A stretch of 64,000 nt of DNA from Bacillus yapensis (GCF_005280205.1 NZ_SUND01000015.1:1-64000), one strand, 5' to 3'. Shown: positions 52,930 to 62,666, numbered from the stretch's first letter. The notes: generated by a model not told the origin, from the letters alone. Translations and numbers: made by a program.

Positions 52930-52950
52930 GAAATAAATGGAGGATACATC

Positions 52951-54402
52951 ATGGAAATAAAAATTGGGAAGCTAGACTGGATTTTCTTATTGTTGTGTTT
53001 AATTGCCGGAGTTGTGGCAGAAGAATCGTTTTTTAGGGGTCAAATAGGTCTCTCTTTCTTTGGCTTCATTGTTGCATTTTACATGTTAGTATTTTGGCGA
53101 TTTAGAGCCTTTTCCTTTTCCCATCAAAGGCTTGGATACTTTGTGTTGATAGTGATCTGGTTGTTGTCTGCAGGGTATTATTTATACGATGTCATGGCTT
53201 TTTACGTATTAAATATTCTTGTGATTCCTGCTCTTGTGATATTCCACCTGGCCCTCATTACAGCGCCAAAAAATATCGAATGGAATCGTCTGTTTTTCAT
53301 CGGTTATACGCTAAAACGTCTAATTGACAGTATCGTTTTTAATGCGAAATTCGCGAGTCATGCTACTAAGCTTTTTGCAAACAGCAATAAATCAGCTCAA
53401 CATGAAGCATGGAAAAAGATTTTAATTGGAATTGCGATTTCCATTCCCGTTTTATTTGTTGTTTTGCAGCTTTTAATCTCAGCTGATGCTCAATTTGAAA
53501 GACTTATCGGGATGTTGCCTGAGTTGATTAATTTTAGTCCTGAGTATTTTATAAGGTTCATTATTATCTTGTTCTGTACTTTTGGATTCTTTGGTTATTT
53601 ACAAGTACTTTTACAACGAAAAATTCAAATCCATCCAAGAGAAGTATCTAGTGTAACCCTAGATGGAATTATCACACTAACGGTCCTCTTCCTCCTTAAT
53701 TTGGTCTATTTATTATTTATTGTTGTTCAGTTCAAGTATTTCTTTAATGGGGCTTTGGCAGATGGTTATACGTATGCAGAATATGCCCGTCGTGGATTTT
53801 TTGAATTGCTGTTTGTTACGCTCATCAATTTGACAGTAACAACCATTGTGATTACTTTTACAAAAAATCTATTTGGTGCTTTGAAAAAAGTAATGAAGCT
53901 TGCCCTTTCGGTTCTCGTCTTGGCAAGTGGAGTTCTTTTAGTATCAGCTTTTATGAGAATGAATTTGTATGAAGAGGCGTACGGATATACATTTACCCGG
54001 GTTCTCGTCGTTTCCTTCATGATATTTCTTATGGTTATTCTTGCTTATACGCTCGTAAAAATCTGGCTCGAGAAGCTTTCATTGTTCCATTTCTATTTCA
54101 TTGCTACCCTGATTTATTATGCGGGCATTAATATGGTCAATCTCAATAAGGTTGTCGCTGATAAAAACATTGCTCGTTACGAGGAGACCGGGAAAATTGA
54201 TATTTACTATTTAAGGAATTTATCTGCTACGGGCACTCTCGCCCTAATTGAGCTCTACGAAAAACATCCTAATGTTACAGGGGTAGAGTCTATGCTCCAG
54301 CAGCAAAAAAAGGATAGAGTGTATATAAAGAGCCATTCATGGCAGTCACAAAATCTAACGAAGAATCGTGCTTATGAAAGGTTAGGAGAATTGGACTTTT
54401 GA
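52951..54402 (+). CDS. DUF4173-type polytopic membrane protein
   Basis: A 483-residue protein with about ten membrane helices. The motifs ISADAQFERLIGMLPE and YTYAEYARRGFFELLFVTLI are characteristic of DUF4153/DUF4173 proteins. TGGAGGA precedes the ATG. The stop codon (TGA, 54400-54402) is supplied by the right end of the inserted TnpB element; the sequence on the far side of the element suggests that the original ending was LDL followed by TAA. A terminator that probably belonged to this gene now lies beyond the element at about 56368-56396. Function unknown. Confidence 0.78.
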   Translation: MEIKIGKLDWIFLLLCLIAGVVAEESFFRGQIGLSFFGFIVAFYMLVFWRFRAFSFSHQRLGYFVLIVIWLLSAGYYLYDVMAFYVLNILVIPALVIFHLALITAPKNIEWNRLFFIGYTLKRLIDSIVFNAKFASHATKLFANSNKSAQHEAWKKILIGIAISIPVLFVVLQLLISADAQFERLIGMLPELINFSPEYFIRFIIILFCTFGFFGYLQVLLQRKIQIHPREVSSVTLDGIITLTVLFLLNLVYLLFIVVQFKYFFNGALADGYTYAEYARRGFFELLFVTLINLTVTTIVITFTKNLFGALKKVMKLALSVLVLASGVLLVSAFMRMNLYEEAYGYTFTRVLVVSFMIFLMVILAYTLVKIWLEKLSLFHFYFIATLIYYAGINMVNLNKVVADKNIARYEETGKIDIYYLRNLSATGTLALIELYEKHPNVTGVESMLQQQKKDRVYIKSHSWQSQNLTKNRAYERLGELDF

Positions 54403-54570
54403 ACTACCCCTACCTAAAATCCAAATGGATTTTTGAGGAAGGGGATTCCTAAAAAGGCTACTAAAGAATTTAGTAGACCATCGCCCGTTCAACTAAGCAA
54501 TGGTTTTTCTACTTTTCACCTTTGACAAACCTTTTACCTCCAAGTCTGATAGAGCCCCTTGAGGAAAGAG
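54399..54570 (-). ncRNA. predicted omega-RNA (right-end RNA), copy 2
   Basis: Same hairpins as copy 1: CTACTAAA/TTTAGTAG and a terminal stem with ATCC/GGAT. The guide (minus strand, from 54398 downward) would start AAGTCCAATTCTCCTAACC, which targets the end of the DUF4173 gene. Confidence 0.45.
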
Positions 54571-56196
54571 TTGATTCATTGAGTCAATCTTGTCGCAGGC
54601 AAAAAGTTCTATCCGATAGAACGCGTGTTTACGAACATCAGACAGGCATGACGAAACCCACTTCCACTGCGCCCAGTGATGTAGACCTGCTATCTTCTCT
54701 GGTAACAGGGAATGCAACACTGGTGGAAGTGTTTCTTTGAAACCCATTGCACGTCGTGCAATCACATAAGAAGCAGCTTGATGAATCGAGATACCCAAAC
54801 GCTTCATATATTTGATTTTGCCAATTTGGGATGTGTAGGCTGGATTCACATCAAACACGGCTACACCCATTTTCTCTGCGCGGTTTTTAATGGCAGAAAT
54901 CATCTTATTATATGCAAATTGACTCATCGCTTTATTGGCTTTTCTATTGCCGTATGGATGAGAAACTTTGGATTGGGTGGTATTTAATTTTTCCAAAGCA
55001 ATAGGTTTATTTAACTTCATTGCTAAATCAACAATGACCACTGCCTTGTTTTCAATGATTTTCGTAATTTGATCAGATGTTTTTCCATCTAAATCGAAAG
55101 AAAACACACCTGATTTTATCAGTTGACCTTTTGTGTTGATATTGGACCATGCGACATGGTCTACATTTAAATCCAAACCTAATAAGCCGTCTGCCCGACT
55201 AAAATTTTTATGAGGGTTTTCTGGAACATCCACTATACACTTAAAAATATAGTAGTCCCCATGGTCTTCGACAGACCATGCAATGGGTTTGCCGTATTTC
55301 TTTTTGTTTTTGCAGCTCATCTGTGTTTCAATTGCGTGGTCAACCTGCTCTTGACCATATGGAAATACAAGGTTTTCAATCTTTATCTTAGTCCCATCCG
55401 GGGTAGTGAAATGAAGTTCTCTCGTCTTTGGAATATAACAAAACACAAAATTGCCGACCTTGGCATCTTTTCGTCCACTAATGGTCATTTGATGATAGCG
55501 AGCTTGTTCCCAATCTTTTCGCCATTCTTGGTGGTCATTTTGATAGTTTTCCTTTGTGTGTTGAGCCTTGAATAATTTTTTCGTGCCAAAGACTACACTT
55601 TTAGTGTTATGTTTTAAGCTTTCTAGCTCCTTTTGCAACCTATCTAATCTGAATTTCAATCGACCTAATCTATTTTTGAAATGAACGATTTGAACATCTA
55701 AATAGTCATGTTCAAATTGGTAAGCATGATAGTATATGTCAGATCTAAATTTAAATTTCACCACAAAAAAATGGCCAAATTGTTGTCCTCTGGAGGTTTG
55801 AATAAATTTTGGATTTCCGTTTACAAAAGATTGTTTTATTTTTAAAAGAGTCGTTAAATGCCGTTTGGTTGATTTGATTTTCTTTTTCACTGAATCCAAT
55901 TGAACCTCTTTATTTTGGATATACATTTTTTTAAGCTCATTTTGGGATTTGATTAGGGCGTTTGCTTCTTGAACAGCACTACCTGCATAATGATCATTCA
56001 ATTGAAAACGTTCTTTTACGGTAAGATGCAGCGATTTTTCTCTTCTCGATTCATTCGAACGTTTTTCTAATACTTGTGTTTGAAATGCGAAGTGTTTAGA
56101 ACGACTGAACAAAAGAAGGGTATGAGAAATAGAGTCGTTATATTTTTCTGGTAGCTCATTTTTGTATACACGAGTAGAAAAATAGGTTTTCCTCAT
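54493..56196 (-). CDS. tnpB: TnpB-like RNA-guided nuclease homologue, copy 2
   Basis: A 567-residue protein that matches copy 1 over its whole length with scattered substitutions, for example VYKNELPEKYNDS against VYKYTLPEKYNES. The RuvC-I (GLLGLDLNVDH) and RuvC-II (ALEKLN) motifs are the same, and the zinc ribbon is missing in the same way (NPAYTSQIGKIKYMKRLG). The HQAASYVIARRAMGF segment is unchanged. No frameshift or stop is present, so both proteins are under selection to stay intact or are recent copies. Confidence 0.85.
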   Translation of the reverse strand: MRKTYFSTRVYKNELPEKYNDSISHTLLLFSRSKHFAFQTQVLEKRSNESRREKSLHLTVKERFQLNDHYAGSAVQEANALIKSQNELKKMYIQNKEVQLDSVKKKIKSTKRHLTTLLKIKQSFVNGNPKFIQTSRGQQFGHFFVVKFKFRSDIYYHAYQFEHDYLDVQIVHFKNRLGRLKFRLDRLQKELESLKHNTKSVVFGTKKLFKAQHTKENYQNDHQEWRKDWEQARYHQMTISGRKDAKVGNFVFCYIPKTRELHFTTPDGTKIKIENLVFPYGQEQVDHAIETQMSCKNKKKYGKPIAWSVEDHGDYYIFKCIVDVPENPHKNFSRADGLLGLDLNVDHVAWSNINTKGQLIKSGVFSFDLDGKTSDQITKIIENKAVVIVDLAMKLNKPIALEKLNTTQSKVSHPYGNRKANKAMSQFAYNKMISAIKNRAEKMGVAVFDVNPAYTSQIGKIKYMKRLGISIHQAASYVIARRAMGFKETLPPVLHSLLPEKIAGLHHWAQWKWVSSCLSDVRKHAFYRIELFACDKIDSMNQLFPQGALSDLEVKGLSKVKSRKTIA

Positions 56197-56367
56197 TTCT
56201 CAACCACCCCCCAAAGGAACATCCGTTCTTAATTTTATTTTATCAAATTCTCAAAACGTTGTCCTTTAGATTTCATTTAATTCCGAAATTAGACACAAAG
56301 AGCGATTCATCTTCTCCCTACGTTGTTGAGGAAGGAGTCTTCTCGCTAGTGTTGATAAAATTGTTGA

Positions 56368-56397
56368 GGCGTTCCCAAACGTAATGGGGGCGCTTTT
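56368..56397 (+). terminator. terminator, probably of the DUF4173 gene
   Basis: GCGTTCCC and GGGGGCGC form a stem (with G-T pairs) followed by five T. It lies beyond the inserted element, so it was likely detached from the DUF4173 gene by the insertion. Confidence 0.6.
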
Positions 56398-56426
56398 TGC
56401 ATTAGAAAAGAGTTCATTTTATTTAG

Positions 56427-56440
56427 TGCAAACGCTTGCG
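56427..56440 (+). promoter_or_regulatory. LacI-type operator upstream of malL
   Basis: TGCAAACGCTTGCG is nearly palindromic, like sites bound by LacI/GalR regulators such as MalR, or by CcpA. It sits about 60 bp before the start of the alpha-glucosidase gene. Confidence 0.65.
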
Positions 56441-56489
56441 TAAATGATGAAGAAAAATTAGAATAAGGAGGAAGAGGAGGTGCTTGGCT

Positions 56490-58157
56490 TTGGAAAAGAC
56501 AAAAGAGCCTTGGTGGAAACGTAGTGTGGTGTACCAAATATATCCGAGAAGTTTCATGGATTCGAACGGGGACGGAATTGGTGACCTACAGGGGATTATT
56601 TCAAAGCTTGATTATTTGAAAACGCTGGGAGTAGATGTAGTATGGCTAAGTCCAGTCTATGATTCTCCGAACGACGACAATGGCTATGACATTCGCGATT
56701 ATCAAGCGATTATGCAAGAGTTTGGGACAATGGATGATTTTGATAAGCTAATAGATGAAGCAAACAAAAGAGACATTCGCATTGTGATGGACCTTGTCGT
56801 CAATCACACATCAGATGAGCATGCGTGGTTTGTTGAGTCGCGTTCATCGAAGGAATCGAAATACCGTGATTATTATATTTGGAGAGATGGTGTAGACGGA
56901 AATCCTCCAAATAACTGGGGTTCCGTTTTTTCAGGCTCTGCTTGGGAAAAAGATGAACAGACAGATTCATATTATTTACATTTATTTTCGAAGAAACAAC
57001 CCGACTTGAACTGGGAGCACGAGCCTCTTCGAAAAGACATTTTTGATATGATGACTTTTTGGTTGGATAAAGGGATCGGCGGATTTCGTATGGATGTCAT
57101 CAATTTTATCTCGAAGGATACGCGCCTTCCAGATGGGGAAAAGCATCCAGGGCAATTGTATGGCAATGGTAGTCCGTACTTCATTAATGGGCCAAAGATT
57201 CATTCGTTTTTAAAAGAAATGAATGAGAAGGTTTTGAGCAACTATGATGTTTTAACAGTAGGGGAAACTCCAGGGGCGTCACCGGAGGATGCGAAAGTGT
57301 ATACGAACCCGGAAAACCAAGAGTTGAATATGGTCTTCACGTTTGAGCATATGGATTTAGATAGCGGACCTTTTGAGAAATGGGATGTTCAGCCATTTGA
57401 TTTAGTGGCCCTTAAGGAAAATCTAGAAAAATGGCAGCTCTCCTTACATGAAACAGGATGGAATAGCTTGTATTGGAACAACCATGACCAGCCACGTGTG
57501 GTTTCTCGATTTGGAAATGACGGAGACTACCGAGAATTATCAGCGAAAATGTTAGCGATTTGTCTTCATATGCTTCAGGGAACGCCATATATATATCAAG
57601 GGGAAGAAATCGGGATGACAAACGTAAAGTTTGCCAATATCGAAGACTACCAAGATATTGAAACCCTTAATATGTACAAAGAGAAGCGCGAGCAAGGCAT
57701 TGCCCATGAGCAGATCATGGCAGGAATTTATGCAAAGGGTCGTGATAATGCACGAACACCGATGCAATGGACACAAGACGGCGGATTCACGACTGGAACA
57801 CCGTGGATTAAGATGAATCCGAATACTTCTATCATTAATGTAGATGATGCTCTAGACAATCCAAATTCGATTTTTTACACGTATCAAAAGCTGATTCAAT
57901 TAAGAAAAGAACATGATGTAATCATTCATGGTAGCTTTGAATTATTATATCCAGACCATCCACAGCTTTTTGTGTATAAGCGCAAAATGGGCCAAGAGGA
58001 ATGGCTAGTTGTGGCTAACTTCTCAAAAGATATTCAAGCATTGGATTGGCAGGCAAGTGCAGGACAAAAGGTAATGATTTCAAACTATGACGATCCACAA
58101 TTAGATGGAGAAACTATAGAATTACGTCCTTACGAGGCGTTCGTCATCCGATTATAA
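56490..58157 (+). CDS. malL: oligo-1,6-glucosidase (GH13)
   Basis: A 555-residue GH13_31 glucosidase. Conserved regions are complete: MDLVVNHTSDEH, GFRMDVINF with nucleophile Asp near 202, VGETPGAS with the acid/base Glu, and WNNHDQPRVVSRFGNDG with the third carboxylate. It cleaves alpha-1,6 bonds in isomaltose and related sugars inside the cell. I favour the TTG at 56490, which has AGGAGG at correct spacing (TTG at 56484 is too close). It is paired with a second GH13 gene. Confidence 0.9.
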   Translation: MEKTKEPWWKRSVVYQIYPRSFMDSNGDGIGDLQGIISKLDYLKTLGVDVVWLSPVYDSPNDDNGYDIRDYQAIMQEFGTMDDFDKLIDEANKRDIRIVMDLVVNHTSDEHAWFVESRSSKESKYRDYYIWRDGVDGNPPNNWGSVFSGSAWEKDEQTDSYYLHLFSKKQPDLNWEHEPLRKDIFDMMTFWLDKGIGGFRMDVINFISKDTRLPDGEKHPGQLYGNGSPYFINGPKIHSFLKEMNEKVLSNYDVLTVGETPGASPEDAKVYTNPENQELNMVFTFEHMDLDSGPFEKWDVQPFDLVALKENLEKWQLSLHETGWNSLYWNNHDQPRVVSRFGNDGDYRELSAKMLAICLHMLQGTPYIYQGEEIGMTNVKFANIEDYQDIETLNMYKEKREQGIAHEQIMAGIYAKGRDNARTPMQWTQDGGFTTGTPWIKMNPNTSIINVDDALDNPNSIFYTYQKLIQLRKEHDVIIHGSFELLYPDHPQLFVYKRKMGQEEWLVVANFSKDIQALDWQASAGQKVMISNYDDPQLDGETIELRPYEAFVIRL

Positions 58158-58206
58158 ATATTGCTTTTCATTTTAGAACAGCTATGCTAGGATAACATTA
58201 AAGTTG

Positions 58207-58265
58207 TGCAAACGCTTTCCTAAGGTGCTTTGCATTCTTTTTTCATGTTTATGCAAACGTTTCCC
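58207..58265 (+). promoter_or_regulatory. two LacI-type operators upstream of second glucosidase
   Basis: TGCAAACGCTTTCC (58207-58220) and TGCAAACGTTTCCC (58252-58265) share the TGCAAACG core with the site at 56427. Three such sites in one locus suggest co-regulation by a single LacI-type or CcpA-type protein. Confidence 0.65.
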
Positions 58266-58401
58266 GAGAGTTAATCTTTAATAAAGGGAACACTTAGGAA
58301 AGCAAAGGACGTACGCATCCTTTTGTGCCAAGGCGTCTTATTTATATGCAGAAGAATTAAAACATCTGGAGAATGGCACCAGATAGAAAAAGAGGGACAA
58401 C

Positions 58402-60063
58402 ATGCAGAAAATTTGGTGGAAAGAGACTGTAGCTTATCAGGTCTATCCTCGCAGTTTTCAGGATTCAAATGGAGATGGAATTGGGGATTTAAGAGGGCTT
58501 ATTTCTAAATTAGATTATATTCAGGAGCTTGGCATTGATGTCATTTGGATTTGTCCGATGTACAAATCTCCAAATGATGATAATGGCTATGATATTAGTG
58601 ATTATCAAGATATTATGGAAGACTTCGGAACGATGGGAGACTTTGATGAACTTTTGCAAGAGGTTCACAATCGCGGGATGAAGCTGATCATTGATTTGGT
58701 CATTAACCATACAAGTGATGAGCATCAATGGTTTATTGAGTCACGCTTTGATAAAGAAAGTGAAAAAAGAGATTGGTATATTTGGCGAGATGGGAAAAAC
58801 GGTCAAGAACCAAATAATTGGGGAAGTATTTTCGGAGGCTCTGCTTGGCAGCTAGATGAAAAAACCGGCCAATACTACCTACACATTTTTTCGAAAAAGC
58901 AACCAGATCTCAACTGGGAGAACAAAGAGGTAAGGGATGCCCTCTATCAAATGGTGAACTGGTGGCTCGATAAAGGAGTCGATGGATTCCGAGTCGATGC
59001 GATTAGTCATATTAAGAAAGATCCGACTTTTACAGATATGGAAAAGAAAAAGGGAGCTATATTTGAACCAGCCTGGAAAAAGTATATGAATGTTCCTGGG
59101 ATTCTTCCATTCTTAGAAGAATTGAAAAACGAAACCTTTGCGAAATATGATATTATGACGGTTGCTGAAGCAAATGGGGTCGGAACCGATGGTATTCACG
59201 AATGGGTCGACGAGAACCAAGGCAAGTTCAATATGATTTTTCAATTTGAGCATTTGGGCCTGTGGGATTCTGAAACAAAGCAACTCGACATTTTAGAACT
59301 AAAAAAAGTGTTAACCCGTTGGCAAAAAGCTTTAGAAAAAGGCGGATGGAATGCGCTGTTTATCGAGAATCATGATAAGGCACGTAGTGTTTCCACTTGG
59401 GGAAATGATGGTCCATATTGGCGCGAAAGTGCGACTGCTCTAGCGACAATGTACTTTTTCATGCAAGGAACACCGTTCATTTACCAAGGACAGGAAATCG
59501 GCATGACAAATGTGAAGTTTCCAACACTTGAGGATTATAATGATGTTTCGACGAAAGGGTTATACGCTGATTTATTAGCTCAAGGAAAGTCTCATGATGA
59601 GATCATGGAAGTGATTTGGGCGACGAGTCGTGATAATTCTCGGACACCGATGCAATGGTCTACTGAAGAAAATGCTGGTTTTACTACAGGTTCACCATGG
59701 CTTGGAATCAATCCGAACTACAAAGAAATTAATGTAGAGCAGCAGCAAAAGGATCCGAATTCAATCCTCAGCTATTATAAAGAGATGATTCGTTTACGAA
59801 AAAATCATGAGACTCTTGTATATGGAACTTATGATTTGGTGTTAGAAAATGATCCGTCTCTGTATGCGTATACACGTACGTATGGTTCGGAAAGAGTTAT
59901 GGTTCTGAGCAATTTAACGGACGAGACTGTGGTTGTGGGCAAGGTAAAGGGTGTTACTTACCGAAGCGAGAACTTGCTTTTAGCAAATCTTGAAGTGGCA
60001 GACCATAGTGATATGGAAACGTTAGAACTGGCTCCTTATGAAGCGAGAATCTATAAAATTTAA
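58402..60063 (+). CDS. GH13 alpha-glucosidase (oligo-1,6-glucosidase-like)
   Basis: A 553-residue GH13 enzyme clearly related to malL upstream. Conserved regions: IDLVINHTSDEH, GFRVDAISH (nucleophile Asp), TVAEANGV (acid/base Glu) and FIENHDKARSVSTWGNDG. The WNNHDQPR motif of typical oligo-1,6-glucosidases is replaced by IENHDKAR, and EANG replaces ETPG, so substrate range may differ from malL. GAGGGACAAC precedes the ATG. Confidence 0.88.
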   Translation: MQKIWWKETVAYQVYPRSFQDSNGDGIGDLRGLISKLDYIQELGIDVIWICPMYKSPNDDNGYDISDYQDIMEDFGTMGDFDELLQEVHNRGMKLIIDLVINHTSDEHQWFIESRFDKESEKRDWYIWRDGKNGQEPNNWGSIFGGSAWQLDEKTGQYYLHIFSKKQPDLNWENKEVRDALYQMVNWWLDKGVDGFRVDAISHIKKDPTFTDMEKKKGAIFEPAWKKYMNVPGILPFLEELKNETFAKYDIMTVAEANGVGTDGIHEWVDENQGKFNMIFQFEHLGLWDSETKQLDILELKKVLTRWQKALEKGGWNALFIENHDKARSVSTWGNDGPYWRESATALATMYFFMQGTPFIYQGQEIGMTNVKFPTLEDYNDVSTKGLYADLLAQGKSHDEIMEVIWATSRDNSRTPMQWSTEENAGFTTGSPWLGINPNYKEINVEQQQKDPNSILSYYKEMIRLRKNHETLVYGTYDLVLENDPSLYAYTRTYGSERVMVLSNLTDETVVVGKVKGVTYRSENLLLANLEVADHSDMETLELAPYEARIYKI

Positions 60064-60065
60064 CG

Positions 60066-60098
60066 AACGCTTTGTCTACGGACAAAGCGTTTTTTTTG
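60066..60098 (+). terminator. terminator after the second glucosidase gene
   Basis: AACGCTTTGTC-TACG-GACAAAGCGTT followed by T-run. Confidence 0.9.
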
Positions 60099-60207
60099 GA
60101 GAAAAACAACATTTTTTATAAAAATCTCGAACCGACATACTTTTGTCATATTTTCCTTGTATAGTTAAGAAATGAATAACCTAGATCATAGATAAAGGGG
60201 AATGGAT

Positions 60208-61089
60208 ATGGCAAAAAACAAACTGTTTTGGATTATAGGATCGATGGGGCTCGTTATTATTATTTTAATAGGAGCTTTAGTCTTTTCTTTAAATAATAAA
60301 GAAGGATATGCGGCAAGTATTGATGGCGAAAAAATCGGGATGGACGAGCTTCATGAATTACTCGTGACCCAATACGGCGCGGATGGTGTAAACACTTTAC
60401 TCGCTCAAAAGATCGTGGAAAAGGAAATTGCAAAGAACGACATCAAGGTAACAGATAAAGAAATTGATGCTGAATTAGCCGAGTACCAGGAATACTACGG
60501 TGGGGAAGAATCGTTTAATAGTGTTCTTGAGTCTAGTGGTGTGAAATTGGCAGATGTTAAAGAAGATATTAAGAGAAATGTCGCGACGAACAAATTGTTA
60601 GAAGATAGAATTGAAATTACAGACGAAGAAATGAAAACTTATTTTGAAGAAAATAAGGCACAATATGGTCAAGCTGAGCAGGTACAAGCTAGTCACATTT
60701 TAGTAGAAGATGAGGCAACTGCTAAGGAAGTCAAAGAAAAGCTTGATGCAGGTGAAGATTTTGCTGAATTAGCGAAGGAGTATTCAACAGATTCTTCAAG
60801 TGAATCAGGTGGAGATCTTGGCTATTTCGGTAAAGGGGAAATGGTAGCTGAATTTGAAGAGGCTGCATTCTCTATGGAAATTGGTGAGATTAGTGAACCG
60901 GTAAAAAGTGAACATGGCTATCACATTATTAAAGTAGTCGACAAGAAGGAAGCAAAAGATGCTGTCTACGAAGATGTAAAAGATGAAGTGAAAGATGCTA
61001 TTTTCGATACGAAAGCTCAGACAGAATATTCAACATGGTTAAGCGAAAAGATGGAAGAGTATAAGGCTGAAAGTCTATTAAATGCTTAA
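60208..61089 (+). CDS. prsA: PrsA-like PpiC-type peptidyl-prolyl isomerase, membrane-anchored
   Basis: A 293-residue foldase. The N-terminal SurA-like region is followed by a parvulin/PpiC domain at about 145-240 (VQASHILVEDEATAKEVKEK, SGGDLGYFGKGEMVAEFEEA, KSEHGYHIIKVVDKK). It helps fold exported proteins outside the membrane. The N-terminus (MAKNKLFWIIGSMGLVIIIL) is a signal anchor, and no cysteine lipobox is visible, whereas PrsA proteins are usually lipoproteins. Start 60208 has AAGGGG eight bases upstream. Confidence 0.86.
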   Translation: MAKNKLFWIIGSMGLVIIILIGALVFSLNNKEGYAASIDGEKIGMDELHELLVTQYGADGVNTLLAQKIVEKEIAKNDIKVTDKEIDAELAEYQEYYGGEESFNSVLESSGVKLADVKEDIKRNVATNKLLEDRIEITDEEMKTYFEENKAQYGQAEQVQASHILVEDEATAKEVKEKLDAGEDFAELAKEYSTDSSSESGGDLGYFGKGEMVAEFEEAAFSMEIGEISEPVKSEHGYHIIKVVDKKEAKDAVYEDVKDEVKDAIFDTKAQTEYSTWLSEKMEEYKAESLLNA

Positions 61090-61094
61090 GTATG

Positions 61095-61135
61095 AAAATA
61101 GGAGCACACCCATTTGGATGTGCTCCTATTTTTTA
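61095..61135. terminator. bidirectional terminator
   Basis: AAAATAGGAGCACA and TGTGCTCCTATTTT stem between prsA and the convergent exporter gene. Confidence 0.88.
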
Positions 61136-62626
61136 TGCTTCTGATCTCGTTTCTTCCTTTGCAGGTAGAGCACGCTTGATGAAAAAGGCCAATACTAAAG
61201 CTAAGAGAGCGATGAATGCTGAAACTAGAAATGAGAAATTAATTCCGTTTAACATTGCTTGATTCATAATTTCAGTCTGCATTTGTGCTGCTGCTTGCTC
61301 ATTAGGGACGGCTGACGGATCCATCTTAGCCATGGCATCAGCTGCTAATTCCTTCGCTTTCGACTCCGTACGATTATTCATAATCGTAATCAGAAGAGCA
61401 GAACCGATTGCTCCAGATACTTGTTGTAACGTATTATTCAATGCAGTTCCATGAGGATTATCCTTCATCGGTAACTGATTTAATCCGTTTGTCATAACAG
61501 GCATCATTGTCATCGACATTCCGAAGAAGCGGATAGCGAATAAGATCATAATCGTTGTATAAGAAGTTTCCATATCTAGTTGCGTAAAATAGAAAGTTGT
61601 TGCAACAACAATTGTCAGTCCAATCACAGCTAAGATTCTTGCGCCGTATTTATCAAACAGCTTTCCGGTAATAGGAGACATGATTCCCATTACAAGCGCT
61701 CCCGGTAGCATTAGCAATCCAGATTCAAACGGTGAAATTCCACGAATCGTTTGGATGTAGATTGGAATTAAGATCATCGATGAAAACATCGCGATTGAAA
61801 TCACGATCGAAATCGCAGAAGATAAAGCAAACATTGGGTATTTGAAAATGCGAAACTCTAGCATCGGGTCATCCATACGCAACTGGCGTAAGATTAATGC
61901 CACTAAACTAATGACACCAACAATAATCGTGCCATAAACCTCTGGACTATCCCAGCCTTTGTCTCCTGCTGAACTAAACCCATAGAGTAATCCTCCGAAA
62001 GCTAAGCTAGATAATATTAGAGATAGTACATCTAATTTGATGTCACGCTGTGGTGTAAGATTTTTTAATTTGAAAATACCAAGTAATAATGTAAGAACGG
62101 CAAATGGAAGAACGATATTAAAAAGTGTTCTCCAGCTGTAATGCTCTATGATCCAACCTGAAAGTGTTGGTCCTATTGCAGGGGCAACGACCATTACGAG
62201 ACCAAATATCCCCATTGCAGCTCCTCTTTTTTCAATCGGAAATGCGGAAAGCATGACATTCATTAATAATGGCATCATAACGGCTGATCCAGCTGCTTGA
62301 ATCAAGCGAGCAAGAAGTAAAACATTAAAGTTTGGTGCAAGACTTGCCAACAATGTTCCAACTGTAAATAAGGCCATGGCTGTTAAGAAAAGACTCTTAT
62401 TCTTAAATCTTTGAATAAAGAAGGCACTTGCGGGAATTAGAATTCCGTTGATGAGCATGTATCCGTTTGTTAACCATTGTACGGAAGTTGCGTCCACATC
62501 AAACTCTACCATGATCGTTGGAAGAGCAATATTCAATAATGTTTCATTGAGAATGGCAACAAAGGCACCGATAAAAAGGATGGCAATCATGCCATAAGGT
62601 GGTTTTTGTTCTTGTTTTTCTACCAT
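61133..62626 (-). CDS. DHA2-family (LmrB-like) MFS drug exporter
   Basis: A 497-residue, 14-helix MFS transporter. Landmarks: AFVAILNETLLNIALPTIM in helix 1 (the DHA2 D/E-x-T/N motif), QWLTNGYMLINGILIPASAF in helix 2 and GLVMVVAPAIGPTLSGWI in motif C of helix 5. The C-terminal part has the loop typical of EmrB/LmrB proteins. It should expel lipophilic drugs with proton exchange. It is divergent from a TetR regulator, the usual drug-efflux arrangement. Confidence 0.92.
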   Translation of the reverse strand: MVEKQEQKPPYGMIAILFIGAFVAILNETLLNIALPTIMVEFDVDATSVQWLTNGYMLINGILIPASAFFIQRFKNKSLFLTAMALFTVGTLLASLAPNFNVLLLARLIQAAGSAVMMPLLMNVMLSAFPIEKRGAAMGIFGLVMVVAPAIGPTLSGWIIEHYSWRTLFNIVLPFAVLTLLLGIFKLKNLTPQRDIKLDVLSLILSSLAFGGLLYGFSSAGDKGWDSPEVYGTIIVGVISLVALILRQLRMDDPMLEFRIFKYPMFALSSAISIVISIAMFSSMILIPIYIQTIRGISPFESGLLMLPGALVMGIMSPITGKLFDKYGARILAVIGLTIVVATTFYFTQLDMETSYTTIMILFAIRFFGMSMTMMPVMTNGLNQLPMKDNPHGTALNNTLQQVSGAIGSALLITIMNNRTESKAKELAADAMAKMDPSAVPNEQAAAQMQTEIMNQAMLNGINFSFLVSAFIALLALVLAFFIKRALPAKEETRSEA

Positions 62627-62666
62627 CTATATCATTCCTACTTTCTTTATATTAGAATCACTTTTC

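Larger units (their letters stand above)
54399..56354 (-). mobile_element. IS605-type element, copy 2, tnpB only
   Basis: About 1956 bp, nearly the same as copy 1 with the same ends: CAACACTAGCGAG after TTTTAT at the left (56354 on the minus strand), and GTAGTTCAA at the right (54399). It lies in the opposite direction to copy 1, between the DUF4173 gene and the alpha-glucosidase gene. No tnpA and no target duplication. Confidence 0.88.
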
